DNA of 64,000 nucleotides from Caldisericota bacterium (GTDB taxonomy: Bacteria; Caldisericota; JANLFM01), in assembly GCA_024655865.1 (NCBI GenBank), contig JANLFM010000003.1, forward strand, positions 1 through 64,000, in the 5' to 3' direction. Below the pieces are notes generated by a model. It was not told the origin of the DNA, did not search any database, and saw only the letters and a list, made by a program, of their open reading frames with translations. Positions within the stretch are counted from its first letter, which is position 1. Each line of letters starts with the position of its first letter. Below are positions 7,634 to 16,498 of the stretch, piece after piece. Made by a program: the position numbers and the translations under genes.

Positions 7634-9364
7634 ATGGGAGAAATAATTAAAATTTCAGGACCCGCTGTAATCGCTAAGGGCATGACTGGTTCAAGGATGT
7701 ACGACATCGTGAAAGTGGGCAAAGAAGGATTGGTAGGAGAAATTATTCGCCTTGACCAGGATACGGCCTTCCTTCAGGTCTACGAAGATACATCGGGCCT
7801 TTTTGTGGGCGAGCCCGTGGAAAATACTGGAGCCCCTCTTGTGGTCGAGTTAGGACCCGGCCTCCTGTCCTCAATCTATGACGGAATCCAGAGGCCTTTG
7901 CACGTAATCCGGGAAAAATCCGGGGATTTTGTCGCTCGAGGGATCACAGCCAATGCTCTCCCGAGGGATAAAAAGTGGTCCTTCACCCCAACTGTTCAGA
8001 AAGGAGATTATGTAGAGCCAGGCGATGTTCTGGGGTTAGTGCCGGAAAACCCCAGCTTCCAGCATAAAGTTTTGGTTCCTCCGGGGGTCTCAGGGAAGGT
8101 GTTGGAAATAGGTTCAGGCTCTTTTACTGTAGAGGAACCGATCTGTACTCTGGAGGGAGGGCGGGTCCTGACCATGCTCCAGAAATGGCCGGTGAGGGCC
8201 CCGCGGCCATACCAGAGAAAGTTAGACCCAGAAGAAGTTTTTATCACCGGTCAGAGAGTTCTGGATACCCTTTTCCCCGTTGCCATGGGGGGAACAGCGG
8301 CAATTCCCGGGCCGTTCGGTTCCGGTAAAACCGTAGTGCAACAGACGCTTGCTAAATTTGGAAACGCTCAGGTCATTGTCTACATTGGATGCGGGGAACG
8401 AGGAAACGAAATGACTGAGGTTCTGGTGGAGTTCCCCGAGCTCAAGGATCCCTACACAGGACGACCTTTAATGGAAAGGACTGTTTTAATTGCCAATACC
8501 TCCAATATGCCAGTTGCTGCGCGCGAGGCCTCAATTTATACCGGGATTACTATCGCTGAGTACTTCCGGGATCAGGGATTTTCCGTTGCCTTGATGGCCG
8601 ATTCCACAAGCAGATGGGCCGAAGCCCTGCGAGAGATTTCCTCTCGCCTAGAAGAGATGCCCGGAGAGGAAGGATACCCCACCTATCTTTCCAGCCGACT
8701 CGCTGCTTTTTACGAAAGAGCGGGAAGAGTGGTGTGCTTGGGTAATGATGCCAGGCTCGGCTCTGTCACGGTAATAGGTGCAGTCTCTCCTCCTGGTGGA
8801 GATTTTTCAGAGCCTGTAACCCAGGCAACCTTGCGTATCGTGGGAACCTTCTGGGCCCTGGATGCCAATTTAGCAAACAGGAGGCACTTCCCTGCCATTA
8901 ACTGGGGTAGAAGTTACTCCCTTTACAGCGAACAGGTAGAGGATTGGTACCGAAAAAAGGTAGCTGAGGACTTTGTGGAGCTGAGGAGGCGCACCATGAG
9001 CCTTTTGCAGGAAGAAGCAGCGCTCCAGGAAGTGGTTCAGCTCGTTGGTCCAGATGCGCTCCAGGATAATGAGAGGCTGATTATCGAGGTGGGAAGAATG
9101 ATTCGTGAGGACTTCCTCCAGCAAAACGCTTTCTCTAAAGTAGATGGTTTTTGCCCTCCGGACAAGCAATACGGAATCCTGAAGGTAATCCTGCACTTTT
9201 ACGATCTTGCCTCACAAAGCCTGAAGAGCGGAAAATTGACTATAGAGGAAATAATGAACATGCCCGAGGTGGAAGAGATTCACAGGTTGAAAGAGGTGGA
9301 AATCCCGAGATTTCCTGATCATCAAAAGGGCATTCTCGAGAAAATTTCCCGGGCGTTTGTATAG
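7634..9364 (+). CDS. ntpA: V/A-type ATPase catalytic subunit A
   Basis: The ATP-hydrolysing or -synthesising subunit of the A3B3 head. The 576-residue protein starts with the beta barrel ([11 protein letters not shown]), followed by the non-homologous region insertion unique to A subunits (residues about 110-190, with [32 protein letters not shown]). The P-loop GPFGSGKT is at residues 226-233. The [11 protein letters not shown] motif carries the catalytic Glu of the family, and [30 protein letters not shown] is the Walker B region. The protein is complete with a helical C-terminal domain. It is seven bases downstream of subunit F, within the same operon. Confidence 0.98.
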   Translation: MGEIIKISGPAVIAKGMTGSRMYDIVKVGKEGLVGEIIRLDQDTAFLQVYEDTSGLFVGEPVENTGAPLVVELGPGLLSSIYDGIQRPLHVIREKSGDFVARGITANALPRDKKWSFTPTVQKGDYVEPGDVLGLVPENPSFQHKVLVPPGVSGKVLEIGSGSFTVEEPICTLEGGRVLTMLQKWPVRAPRPYQRKLDPEEVFITGQRVLDTLFPVAMGGTAAIPGPFGSGKTVVQQTLAKFGNAQVIVYIGCGERGNEMTEVLVEFPELKDPYTGRPLMERTVLIANTSNMPVAAREASIYTGITIAEYFRDQGFSVALMADSTSRWAEALREISSRLEEMPGEEGYPTYLSSRLAAFYERAGRVVCLGNDARLGSVTVIGAVSPPGGDFSEPVTQATLRIVGTFWALDANLANRRHFPAINWGRSYSLYSEQVEDWYRKKVAEDFVELRRRTMSLLQEEAALQEVVQLVGPDALQDNERLIIEVGRMIREDFLQQNAFSKVDGFCPPDKQYGILKVILHFYDLASQSLKSGKLTIEEIMNMPEVEEIHRLKEVEIPRFPDHQKGILEKISRAFV

Positions 9365-9373
9365 GAGTCTGAT

Positions 9374-10795
9374 ATGGAACTTAAAAAGAAAGTATACAAC
9401 ACGATATCCTATGTTTCCGGCCCTCTGCTTTTCGTAGAAAGGGCCAAGGATCTCTCGTATGGATCGCTGGTTAACATTCAACTTCCTGACGGCTCCGTGC
9501 GGGGGGGACAAACTATTGAGGTCTCGGAGAAGTACGCTGTAATCCAGGTCTTTGAAGAGACCAGGGGAATTGATATCGCCAAAAGTTCCGTAAGCCTTAG
9601 GGAGGATGTGGCGAGGATCTCGGTCTCACGTGAGATGGTTGGCAGGCGCTTTAACGGCTTAGGAGAGCCTATCGACGGCCTTCCCCCAATTATCCCTGAA
9701 GCGCGTCCCTCAATTATGGGAGCACCGATCAACCCGGTCGCGCGAGCGAAGCCGGAAGAGTTTATCCAGACTGGAATTTCAACCATTGATGGTTTTAACA
9801 CCTTAGTGCGTGGGCAAAAACTGCCAATTTTCTCCGGAGCGGGCTTGCCTGCTAACGAAATCGCTGCTCAGATTGTCAGACAGGCCAGGGTGCTGGGGGA
9901 AGAGGAGGAATTCGCCGTGGTCTTTGCGGCCATGGGAATTACACACAGAGAGGCTTCCTTCTTTATCCAGGAATTCGAGAGGACCGGGGCCATCGCCAAA
10001 ACCGTGGTCTTCCTCAACAAAGCTGATGACCCCGTTATTGAAAGGTTGCTTACTCCAAGATGCGCTTTAACCTGCGCGGAACACCTGGCATTCGAACACG
10101 GGTACCACGTGCTGGTAATCCTGACCGATATGACTAATTACTGTGAGGCCCTGCGCGAGATCGGAACTGCTCGCGAGGAAATTCCCGGCAGGCGCGGATA
10201 CCCAGGATACATGTACACGGACTTAGCCTCTATTTATGAGAGGGCAGGAAGGATATTCGGGAGAAAGGGTTCGATTACTCAGATTCCCATCCTGACTATG
10301 CCCGATGACGACATTACCCACCCCATAGCGGACCTTACCGGATACATCACTGAGGGGCAGCTCGTTTTATCCCGCCAGCTCCACCGTATGGGTTACTATC
10401 CGCCCATAGACATCCTTCCCAGCCTTTCCCGCCTGATGAACAACGGAATTGGCGAGGGCCATACCAGGGAGGACCATCGTGAATGGGCTAATCAGCTCTA
10501 TGCCGCTTACGCTTATGGCAGGGATTTGCGAAAGCTCGTGGCCATTATTGGGGAAGAGGCTCTCACCCCTCGGGACCGGATGTACCTGAAATTTGCCGAG
10601 GAATTCGAGAAGCGCATGATTAACCAGGGAAAGGTCGAGCGGTCCATTTTCGATACTCTAAAATTAGGATGGGAATTGCTCTCCATGCTTCCCCAGAGAG
10701 AGCTTACCAGAATCGGCCGCGAACACATCAGCAAGTATTACATCCCCAACATCGAGGGCGCCTGGGAGAGGCTGGAAAGCGCAACCAAGGGTTAG
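9374..10795 (+). CDS. ntpB: V/A-type ATPase regulatory subunit B
   Basis: The non-catalytic nucleotide-site partner of subunit A. It is 473 residues, normal for the family, with the beta barrel ([23 protein letters not shown]), the [14 protein letters not shown] segment, and [34 protein letters not shown]. In that segment the P-loop is replaced by SGAGLPANE, as expected for B subunits. [34 protein letters not shown] and [21 protein letters not shown] are further B signatures. It starts nine bases after subunit A and is followed after two bases by subunit D. Confidence 0.98.
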   Translation: MELKKKVYNTISYVSGPLLFVERAKDLSYGSLVNIQLPDGSVRGGQTIEVSEKYAVIQVFEETRGIDIAKSSVSLREDVARISVSREMVGRRFNGLGEPIDGLPPIIPEARPSIMGAPINPVARAKPEEFIQTGISTIDGFNTLVRGQKLPIFSGAGLPANEIAAQIVRQARVLGEEEEFAVVFAAMGITHREASFFIQEFERTGAIAKTVVFLNKADDPVIERLLTPRCALTCAEHLAFEHGYHVLVILTDMTNYCEALREIGTAREEIPGRRGYPGYMYTDLASIYERAGRIFGRKGSITQIPILTMPDDDITHPIADLTGYITEGQLVLSRQLHRMGYYPPIDILPSLSRLMNNGIGEGHTREDHREWANQLYAAYAYGRDLRKLVAIIGEEALTPRDRMYLKFAEEFEKRMINQGKVERSIFDTLKLGWELLSMLPQRELTRIGREHISKYYIPNIEGAWERLESATKG

Positions 10796-10797
10796 AG

Positions 10798-11421
10798 ATG
10801 GAGAACATCAGCCCCACACGTATGAACCTTCTCCAGCGGAGAAGCCAGATCATCTTGGCTCTCCAGGGAGTGGAGCTTTTAAAAAGAAAAAGGGATGCTC
10901 TGGTAAGCAACTTTTTTGAGGTAGCGAGAAAAGCATCACGAAGCAGGCAGGAACTCGAGGAGCTCTCCCGGCAAGCCCATCTCTCCCTGGCCTTCAGCAA
11001 AGCTTATGGAAAACCCGAAAACATCAGGGTCGCGGAAATTTCTTCAGAGAGAGATATTCTCTCTGAAATCGAGACCAAAAACATCTGGGGAGTAAGAGTG
11101 CCAGAGATCAAAACGCCCCACCTGAAAAGGGAGCCCTGGGAAAGGGACTGGAATCCAGCTTTCCAAAATTTCCACCTGCTCAAAGCCAGCGAGGAATTTG
11201 AGCGCCTGATGGAAAGGATCATCTCCCTGGCCAACGATGAGATCAAAATTGAGCGCTTGGGTCAGGAAATCAAGAAGACTACTCGCAGGGTTAACGCCCT
11301 GGAACAAGTTGTGGTTCCCAGGATCAGGAGCGAGATCGCCTTTATCAAGGCAGCCCTCGAGGAACGGGAAAGGGAAGATACCTTCCGCCTTAAGCGGCTG
11401 AAGAAAAAACGTCAGGGCTGA
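10798..11421 (+). CDS. ntpD: V/A-type ATPase subunit D (central rotor shaft)
   Basis: The rotor axle inside the A3B3 head. I start it at ATG 10798, two bases after the subunit B stop, because the family N-terminus (SPTRMNLLQRRSQIILALQGVELLKRKRDAL) begins there; a longer frame upstream overlaps subunit B and is not real. The 207-residue product is a long antiparallel coiled coil, with helices at both ends, and the conserved C-terminal TTRRVNALEQVVVPRIRSEIAFI followed by a basic tail. It is the last gene of the operon; its last ten bases overlap the convergent DUF5317 gene and contain that gene's terminator hairpin. Confidence 0.96.
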   Translation: MENISPTRMNLLQRRSQIILALQGVELLKRKRDALVSNFFEVARKASRSRQELEELSRQAHLSLAFSKAYGKPENIRVAEISSERDILSEIETKNIWGVRVPEIKTPHLKREPWERDWNPAFQNFHLLKASEEFERLMERIISLANDEIKIERLGQEIKKTTRRVNALEQVVVPRIRSEIAFIKAALEEREREDTFRLKRLKKKRQG

Positions 11422-11434
11422 ACCATAGCCCTGA
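11404..11434 (-). terminator. Intrinsic terminator of the minus-strand DUF5317 operon
   Basis: On the minus strand TCAGGGCT and AGCCCTGA form an 8-base-pair stem with a 7-base loop (11412-11434), followed by CGTTTTTTCTT. The hairpin overlaps both the stop of the minus-strand gene and the end of ntpD. On the plus strand no T run follows, so it works in one direction. Confidence 0.8.
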
Positions 11435-11960
11435 GCAGGAGATAAAACAAGCCTGATAGCAAAACCAGGTCTCCCGGGCTGACCACTGCAGCAGCCTGGA
11501 AGGGCTGGGGTAAAATCATCCAATCACCGAGAAAGTTCAGATGCGTTTTTTCGCTGGCAATCCTTACATTGTTGAGGAAACCAGTATTCTCGAGAACCTT
11601 TGCGCTTTCCACCTTTCCGGCCTTTAAATAGGCTTGAAGGTCAGCGGGCATGTACCCTGAATTCGCCAGAATAACGATTAGGTTGAGGAGAATGCCCAAA
11701 AATATTATCGCCATACCGGGCACTTTGATATTCAAAAGTACAAAAAGCATTAGCAAAAAGAGAGAAAAAACATAAAGGACCTGGATCCAGATTGAAGAAA
11801 AAGTAATAAGTCCGGAAAAGAGTACTATCTGAACGATTAAGGAGAGGAAGACGATGGGCCAGAATGTCAAATGAAGCCGGGACAAATTGCGGATTTTTCC
11901 CCCAAAAGCAAGCGCCAGCAAAATTGCTGCAAGCGCTACAGCGGCAATCCAGAAAATCAT
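11412..11960 (-). CDS. DUF5317 membrane protein
   Basis: A 182-residue integral membrane protein of unknown function. I see four to five hydrophobic segments (residues about 1-20, 33-55, 60-80, 80-98 and a C-terminal helix about 160-178). The signature for DUF5317 is the central NSGYMPADL segment and a later LNFLGDWMILP...SPGDLVLLSGLFYLL block. It is the final gene of a long minus-strand operon and overlaps the upstream rimI-like gene by four bases. Nothing in the context points to a specific role. Confidence 0.75.
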   Translation of the reverse strand: MIFWIAAVALAAILLALAFGGKIRNLSRLHLTFWPIVFLSLIVQIVLFSGLITFSSIWIQVLYVFSLFLLMLFVLLNIKVPGMAIIFLGILLNLIVILANSGYMPADLQAYLKAGKVESAKVLENTGFLNNVRIASEKTHLNFLGDWMILPQPFQAAAVVSPGDLVLLSGLFYLLLRAMVQP

Positions 11961-12445
11961 TTCAGCTCTTTCACCATTAAAAAAGCGTCCTCGTTGTTAT
12001 CCCGATAGTAATTCTTTCTTATCCCTGCGTACCTGAAGTCATGCTTTAAATAAAGGTTCTGGGCCTTATAGTTTGAGACCCTAACCTCCAGAACCACTCT
12101 CCGCGCTCCTCTTCTTCTGGCTTCTTCGATGATGTAAAGTAAAAGCCTCTCCCCGATTTTTTTTCTTCTAAACTCCGGATGCACTGCAATGTTGGTGATA
12201 TGAGCCTCGTCAACGATAAGCCACATCCCCACAAACCCGGTGATGAAATGCTCAATCTCCGCTACATAGTAAAAGGCCAATTGATTGAAGACCACCTCCC
12301 GGTAAAAATCCTCGAAGCGCCAAGGGCTGGAGTAGGAAAGCCTTTCTACCGTCAATACTCCCTCAAGGTCCTTAACGGTCATGGGCCTGATTTTTATTGA
12401 TAGATCCTCCTCATCTGGAATTGGTTCGTTGCTTTTGGTTTTCAT
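11957..12445 (-). CDS. rimI: GNAT acetyltransferase, RimI-like
   Basis: Likely Nalpha-acetyltransferase for ribosomal protein bS18 or a related substrate, using acetyl-CoA. The 162-residue product holds the GNAT motif A block NIAVHPEFRRKKIGERLLLYII with the R/Q-x-x-G-x-G/A-like RRKKIGERL acetyl-CoA loop, then GARRVVLEVRVSNYKAQNLYLKHDFRYAG. The ExRxSNxxAxxLYxKxGF pattern is the RimI signature, here with Asp in place of the usual Gly before Phe. An N-terminal extension of about 15 charged residues precedes the domain; an internal start is possible. It lies 16 bases after the MBL gene. Confidence 0.85.
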   Translation of the reverse strand: MKTKSNEPIPDEEDLSIKIRPMTVKDLEGVLTVERLSYSSPWRFEDFYREVVFNQLAFYYVAEIEHFITGFVGMWLIVDEAHITNIAVHPEFRRKKIGERLLLYIIEEARRRGARRVVLEVRVSNYKAQNLYLKHDFRYAGIRKNYYRDNNEDAFLMVKELK

Positions 12446-12461
12446 TTATCTCATTCCATCC

Positions 12462-13151
12462 TCATCTATGTATGTAGATAACGTTTTTTGCCTGTTTCCC
12501 CAACTCCTTGGCTTCCTTCATTGTTAGGTGCCTCTCCGGGCCCTTGGGAAAGTCAAAGGTAGCTTCTATTAAAGCAAGGTCTGCGTCTTTAAATATAGTC
12601 TCAATACCTCGAAACCAACCAGTGTCTCCGCTGTAAACTATTCTCTCACCTGTCCTTCCCTGAAGCACATACCCCACTGCTTTAAGTAACCCCCCTGTAC
12701 CAAAGAATTCAGCCCTCTCACGATGCACTGTAGCAAATGGTCGGACAAGAAGGCCGCTAAAACAGAACTGGGGGTTTTCAGTTACCGCCTTAAACTCGAT
12801 TTCGAAAGGCAAACCGGCAAAGAGGGAGTCCCGGAAGTAGCGGAGCCGATAATTCAGGTTCTTGTCCGGAGAGAGTATAAAGAGTTCCTTTTTCCTGCCT
12901 CTCAGCCTTAAATATGTCAGGACAGCAAAGAGCCCTGCGGTGTGATCAGGGTGATCATGGCTGATTAAGATGGCCACAAGTTGTTCCGCCCAGGAAAGAT
13001 TTGTCAGGGCAAGATCGCGGGATGTTCCATCTCCGCAATCCAGAAGGTAGAGGCGCTCTCCCGTAGAAACCAGAACCTGAGTAGCCAGGCCCTTAGCGGA
13101 GAAGAGCACTTTGGCTTTTAGTTCTTTTCCTTGCCAATCCCAGTTTTTCAT
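12462..13151 (-). CDS. Metallo-beta-lactamase fold hydrolase, RNase Z-like
   Basis: A two-metal hydrolase of the MBL superfamily. The zinc-binding motif is LISHDHPDHTAG (HxHxDH form: His-Asp-His-x-x-Asp-His), with a later His in FATVHRERA, the ligand Asp in IVYSGDTGWF, and a C-terminal ERHLTMKEAKELGKQAKNVIYIHR that supplies the last histidine region. The layout is that of RNase Z/ElaC-like and related ligand-processing enzymes rather than true tRNase Z, because the exosite arm is missing. At 229 residues it ends soon after the last motif. The start is uncertain: ATG 13151 lacks a good ribosome binding site and overlaps the upstream gene by 59 bases; a GTG about 14 codons downstream is an alternative. 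Confidence 0.8.
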   Translation of the reverse strand: MKNWDWQGKELKAKVLFSAKGLATQVLVSTGERLYLLDCGDGTSRDLALTNLSWAEQLVAILISHDHPDHTAGLFAVLTYLRLRGRKKELFILSPDKNLNYRLRYFRDSLFAGLPFEIEFKAVTENPQFCFSGLLVRPFATVHRERAEFFGTGGLLKAVGYVLQGRTGERIVYSGDTGWFRGIETIFKDADLALIEATFDFPKGPERHLTMKEAKELGKQAKNVIYIHR

Positions 13152-13554
13152 TCTTGAAAATTAACAGAATGCAAGCTAAAGACAATAGCACCTGCACCGG
13201 AATACCCCACCATGGCGATACCTGGACATGAGGAATTGCTCCCGAGTGCGTAGGAAAATAAAGGGGGTAGTTCGAGAGACCAAGAGCTTTAGCAGCCACT
13301 TCGATGTCAGGGATCATGGCCCCTGCCCCACCCCAGAATAAATAAGGGTCTTTAAACCTTAGGGCAAAAAAGGCAATACCGGTCACTGCCAGTGCAGTAT
13401 TGATTGTACCTGCCTTAACAGTCAAATAATCCCAATGAGGCACTGCGTCCAAAAGAATATGGCTCGTTATGCCAGCAAGGAAAGCCAGATAGCGTTTCCT
13501 GAAAAATAGCCTGCCCAGTGCTGCACCCACCATGGCATGGGGAATTATTGTCAT
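13093..13554 (-). CDS. Small membrane protein resembling YdjM/DUF457-type metal-dependent hydrolases
   Basis: A 153-residue protein with three or four hydrophobic segments. The N-terminus (PHAMVGAALGRLFFRKRYLAFLAGITSHILLDAVPHWD) has the His and SHxxLDxxxH arrangement of membrane-bound predicted metal-dependent hydrolases related to YdjM, and GAMIPDIE and THSGAIPH appear later. No biochemical role is known to me. ATG 13554 overlaps the previous stop by four bases (ATGA). Its C-terminal 19 codons overlap the MBL gene in another frame, an unusually long same-strand overlap for this window. Confidence 0.6.
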   Translation of the reverse strand: MTIIPHAMVGAALGRLFFRKRYLAFLAGITSHILLDAVPHWDYLTVKAGTINTALAVTGIAFFALRFKDPYLFWGGAGAMIPDIEVAAKALGLSNYPLYFPTHSGAIPHVQVSPWWGIPVQVLLSLACILLIFKNEKLGLARKRTKSQSALLR

Positions 13555-15191
13555 CCTCTCACCTTTCTCCAGAAAAGCCAGAAAACCGGTGGCACAAAAA
13601 GGACAAAAAACCCATTCCAGATAATCATCAGAAGCAGAGTCAGCTCCAGAAAGCCAAGACCGAAATCCGGAAGGTGCCAGGGCGAAGACATCCCGTTCAA
13701 ATAGAAGAGGAGAGAAAAGAGAAAAAGCAAGATCAAAGAGACTGAGAAAAGTGACTTTTGCAGGAATTTAGTGAGCTCCCCAGCTCGAGCGCTCTTAAGC
13801 TGCAGCGGAAGCAGGATAGCCACAACTATCTCGGATAAAAGGAGCGGAATCCCAAAAATCAAGAAAAATTCGAGGAAACTTCCCACCTTCAGGATAGAGA
13901 AGGAGAAAGACAAGCCCAGAACTTCTCTGTAGGCAAGAAGGAAGAGAATTAGCGCCACGATTGCGTTTAAAAGGGCGAAGGGCCACTTCCTCCTGAACCC
14001 TAAAATTAGGACTCCCAGAATCACGAGCCCCCCTACGATGGGAGCATACAGACGGGAGTTCCTCTCCTCAGAAATTTTGGTGTTTACGAGCGCCTGAATT
14101 TGGGAGTCTATATTCTTCCTCAGGCTTTCCGAGGTAGTGAATACGGCAGCGTAATCGGTAGAGCTCTCAAGAGGAGTAGAATCCACGGGGGTGTATTTCT
14201 CTTTAAGCATCTGAAAGAAGGCCTGAGCGAACTGGTCTCTTTCCCCGAGGAGTCGCAGCGCGGCTTGTACCTTGACCTCAAGGGGTAGATCCAGCACATC
14301 CCACAGGGGTTCTCCCAGAGAATACCTGGGAATCGGGGCTCCGGTGAGTACCGCCACCGTAGGAGCAATATCTATTTGTGTCCCTGATACCTGAATCCCT
14401 GGCTTAATCCTGGCTCCAAACATGAAAAGAGGGGTGGTTAAAACAACATCCTCTCCCCCTCCATGTCCTCCCTGATCCAGGTGGCCGTGATCAGACGTTA
14501 CGATTACGGAATAGGAATTCAGGTCCACATCGCTCAAGAGGTCATCAAGCAGGGAATCGATATTCCTGAGAGCTTTCGCCGTGGGTTCACCGGATATCCC
14601 CGAGTAATGAAGGTAATGATCCACTTGATTAAGGTGAACGAGAAGGAAAGAGGGCTTGAGGGCCAGAAATTCCTTTGCCTTTTTCAAAATCAGGATGTCC
14701 TCCTCTTCTGGGCTCTGGGAGGAAATGGGGGCATAAGCCATTGAGGCCGTATCCCCTATCAAGGCCCTGGAGCTCTCATCCCCAGAAAAGGCGGTGACGA
14801 AGGAGCTGGAGGAGAAAGTAAAAATTTGCTCCACCGGGATTATTTCCTGGAACTCATTGGAGGTGACGGAATGGAACTCTTGCCAGGTACCGGTGACGAT
14901 ATTGGAAAAACAGGGATTAGACCAGGAGGGAGGTTTCGTACGCAGGGTCCCGGTGGTCACCGGAAACTTAGTGAGACTTGAAAGGGACTTTGCCATGTCG
15001 ACGCGAAGGCCGTCCACAACGATCAGGAGAACGTTGCTACTTTTTCCCCCGCTCTGGTGGGGATAATCGGGTATCTTAAGCGAGGAGGAATAACCGTAAA
15101 AGGCCCCTTCCATGGAAAGGAGCGGGAAGAAAACAAGCACGCTTGCAATCAAAGCCAATAGGGGTATCAACAAAAACTTGTAAAACTTCAT
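13551..15191 (-). CDS. Membrane-anchored alkaline phosphatase/sulfatase superfamily protein
   Basis: A 546-residue enzyme of the alkaline-phosphatase-like fold, probably acting outside the membrane on a phospho- or sulfo-ester or as a phosphotransferase. It has an N-terminal membrane helix (residues 5-28), then the metalloenzyme domain: VLLIVVDGLRVDMA carries the first metal Asp, the nucleophile Thr or Ser lies near KPPSWSNPCFSN, HLNQVDHYLHY gives Asp and His, and TSDHGHLDQGGHGGGEDV supplies Asp-His and a final His. The C-terminal third (about 370-546) holds five or six membrane helices. This resembles predicted GPI-ethanolamine phosphotransferase-type proteins of bacteria and archaea. Ribosome binding site GGAGGAAGGG precedes the ATG. 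Substrate unknown. Confidence 0.8.
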   Translation of the reverse strand: MKFYKFLLIPLLALIASVLVFFPLLSMEGAFYGYSSSLKIPDYPHQSGGKSSNVLLIVVDGLRVDMAKSLSSLTKFPVTTGTLRTKPPSWSNPCFSNIVTGTWQEFHSVTSNEFQEIIPVEQIFTFSSSSFVTAFSGDESSRALIGDTASMAYAPISSQSPEEEDILILKKAKEFLALKPSFLLVHLNQVDHYLHYSGISGEPTAKALRNIDSLLDDLLSDVDLNSYSVIVTSDHGHLDQGGHGGGEDVVLTTPLFMFGARIKPGIQVSGTQIDIAPTVAVLTGAPIPRYSLGEPLWDVLDLPLEVKVQAALRLLGERDQFAQAFFQMLKEKYTPVDSTPLESSTDYAAVFTTSESLRKNIDSQIQALVNTKISEERNSRLYAPIVGGLVILGVLILGFRRKWPFALLNAIVALILFLLAYREVLGLSFSFSILKVGSFLEFFLIFGIPLLLSEIVVAILLPLQLKSARAGELTKFLQKSLFSVSLILLFLFSLLFYLNGMSSPWHLPDFGLGFLELTLLLMIIWNGFFVLFVPPVFWLFWRKVRG

Positions 15192-15202
15192 CCCTTCCTC
15201 CT

Positions 15203-16498
15203 TTACAAGCCTTTCTCGATTTCCCTTAATCCCGCATCAACAATCTGGCAAGCTTCCTCGACGTTCTCCGCTGTAAAGCACAGTGGGGGCGTGATCCGAA
15301 TTACATTCCCCAGGGGTCCGGCCTTTCCTAAAAGGAGGCCCTTTTCCCGGGCAAACTCCAGAATTTGAAGTAGGCCTTGAGGGTAAGGCTCCTTGGTTTT
15401 TTTATTCTTGACAAGCTCAATACCTATTATCAGACCCATTCCTCGCACCTCTCCTACGCTTTTGTGTTTCTCCTGAAGCTCCTTTAACCGTGCCAGGAAC
15501 AAATTTCCTACTTGGCGGGAGTTTGCTATGAGATTCTCCCTTTTTAGGACTTCTATTGTAGCTAAGCCGGCAGCACAGTTAACGGGATTCCCTCCAAAGG
15601 TGGAAAAGTGCTGGCCCGGTTTAAAGGCTCTGGAGATCTCTTCAGTGGAGATAAAGGCTCCTAATGGGAGGCCATTGGCGATTCCCTTCCCCAGGGTCAT
15701 AACATCGGGCTCCACGTCAAAATTCTGTATGCCAAACCATTCCCCGGCTCTTCCGAATCCGCACTGAACATCGTCGTCGAGAAAGAGGCCACCATAACGA
15801 TGGACGATTTCGGAGACCGTTTTGAAGTACTCCTTTGGAGGGACGATTACTCCCCCGTTCCCCTGAATCGGTTCCGCGATGAAGGCGGCAACTTCCCCAT
15901 TTGTGCAGGTGGTGATAGCCCTTTCCACATCCTCAGCACAAGCCAGTCCACAGGAAGGGTAACTCAATTTAAAAGCGCAACGATAGCAGTATGGGTTAGC
16001 TACAAAGACGACCCCTGGGGCATATGGCCCCTTCCCTCTCCAACTTTGTTGGGCAGTCAGGCTTAAGGCCATCAGGGTTCGCCCGTGAAAGGAGGATCGG
16101 AGCGCAATGAATTGGTGATTATCAGTATAAGCTTTGACCAAAGCGGTTGCCCCCTCAATTGCTTCCGCTCCCGAGTTACAGAAGAAACTTCGATTTAATT
16201 TCCCCGGGGTAAGCTCAGCCAGCTTTTCCGCAAGAAGAACCATGGGGCTTGTGAGCATCAGGCTGGAAATATGAACTAAATATTGCATTTGCTCGCTGGC
16301 TTTCTCGGTAATGTAGGGATGGGCGTGCCCACAATTCACCACAGCCACCCCAGCGAAACAATCCAGGTAACGTTTCCCAGCATTGTCGTAAAGATATTGC
16401 CCCTCCCCTCTTTCGATAAGTAGCGTGTCTTTGAAATAATGAGCATAGCAGGGCATCAGGTACTTATTCCTCTTTTCCTCCAGTTCCTCTTTGCGCAT
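15203..16498 (-). CDS. Class III PLP-dependent aminotransferase
   Basis: A pyridoxal phosphate enzyme of the acetylornithine/ornithine/AGXT2 group. The 431-residue protein shows FFCNSGAEAIEGATALVKAYT (phosphate-cup region), SFHGRTLMALSLTAQ, AFIAEPIQGNGGVIVPPKEYF, the Asp that contacts the pyridine nitrogen in LFLDDDVQCGFGR, the Schiff-base Lys in TLGKGIANGLPLGAF, and FSTFGGNPVNCAA. An insertion with four cysteines (ANPYCYRCAFKLSYPSCGLAC) in the middle is characteristic of a subgroup often annotated as aspartate aminotransferase family or alanine-glyoxylate aminotransferase 2. The usual DEVQ is here DDVQ. Substrate cannot be fixed from sequence. ATG directly follows the FolD-like stop. Confidence 0.88.
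   Translation of the reverse strand: MRKEELEEKRNKYLMPCYAHYFKDTLLIERGEGQYLYDNAGKRYLDCFAGVAVVNCGHAHPYITEKASEQMQYLVHISSLMLTSPMVLLAEKLAELTPGKLNRSFFCNSGAEAIEGATALVKAYTDNHQFIALRSSFHGRTLMALSLTAQQSWRGKGPYAPGVVFVANPYCYRCAFKLSYPSCGLACAEDVERAITTCTNGEVAAFIAEPIQGNGGVIVPPKEYFKTVSEIVHRYGGLFLDDDVQCGFGRAGEWFGIQNFDVEPDVMTLGKGIANGLPLGAFISTEEISRAFKPGQHFSTFGGNPVNCAAGLATIEVLKRENLIANSRQVGNLFLARLKELQEKHKSVGEVRGMGLIIGIELVKNKKTKEPYPQGLLQILEFAREKGLLLGKAGPLGNVIRITPPLCFTAENVEEACQIVDAGLREIEKGL

Noticed and set aside
10669-10797. Longer N-terminus for V-ATPase subunit D
   Set aside because: It lies in the subunit B gene in another frame, and the family N-terminus begins at ATG 10798.
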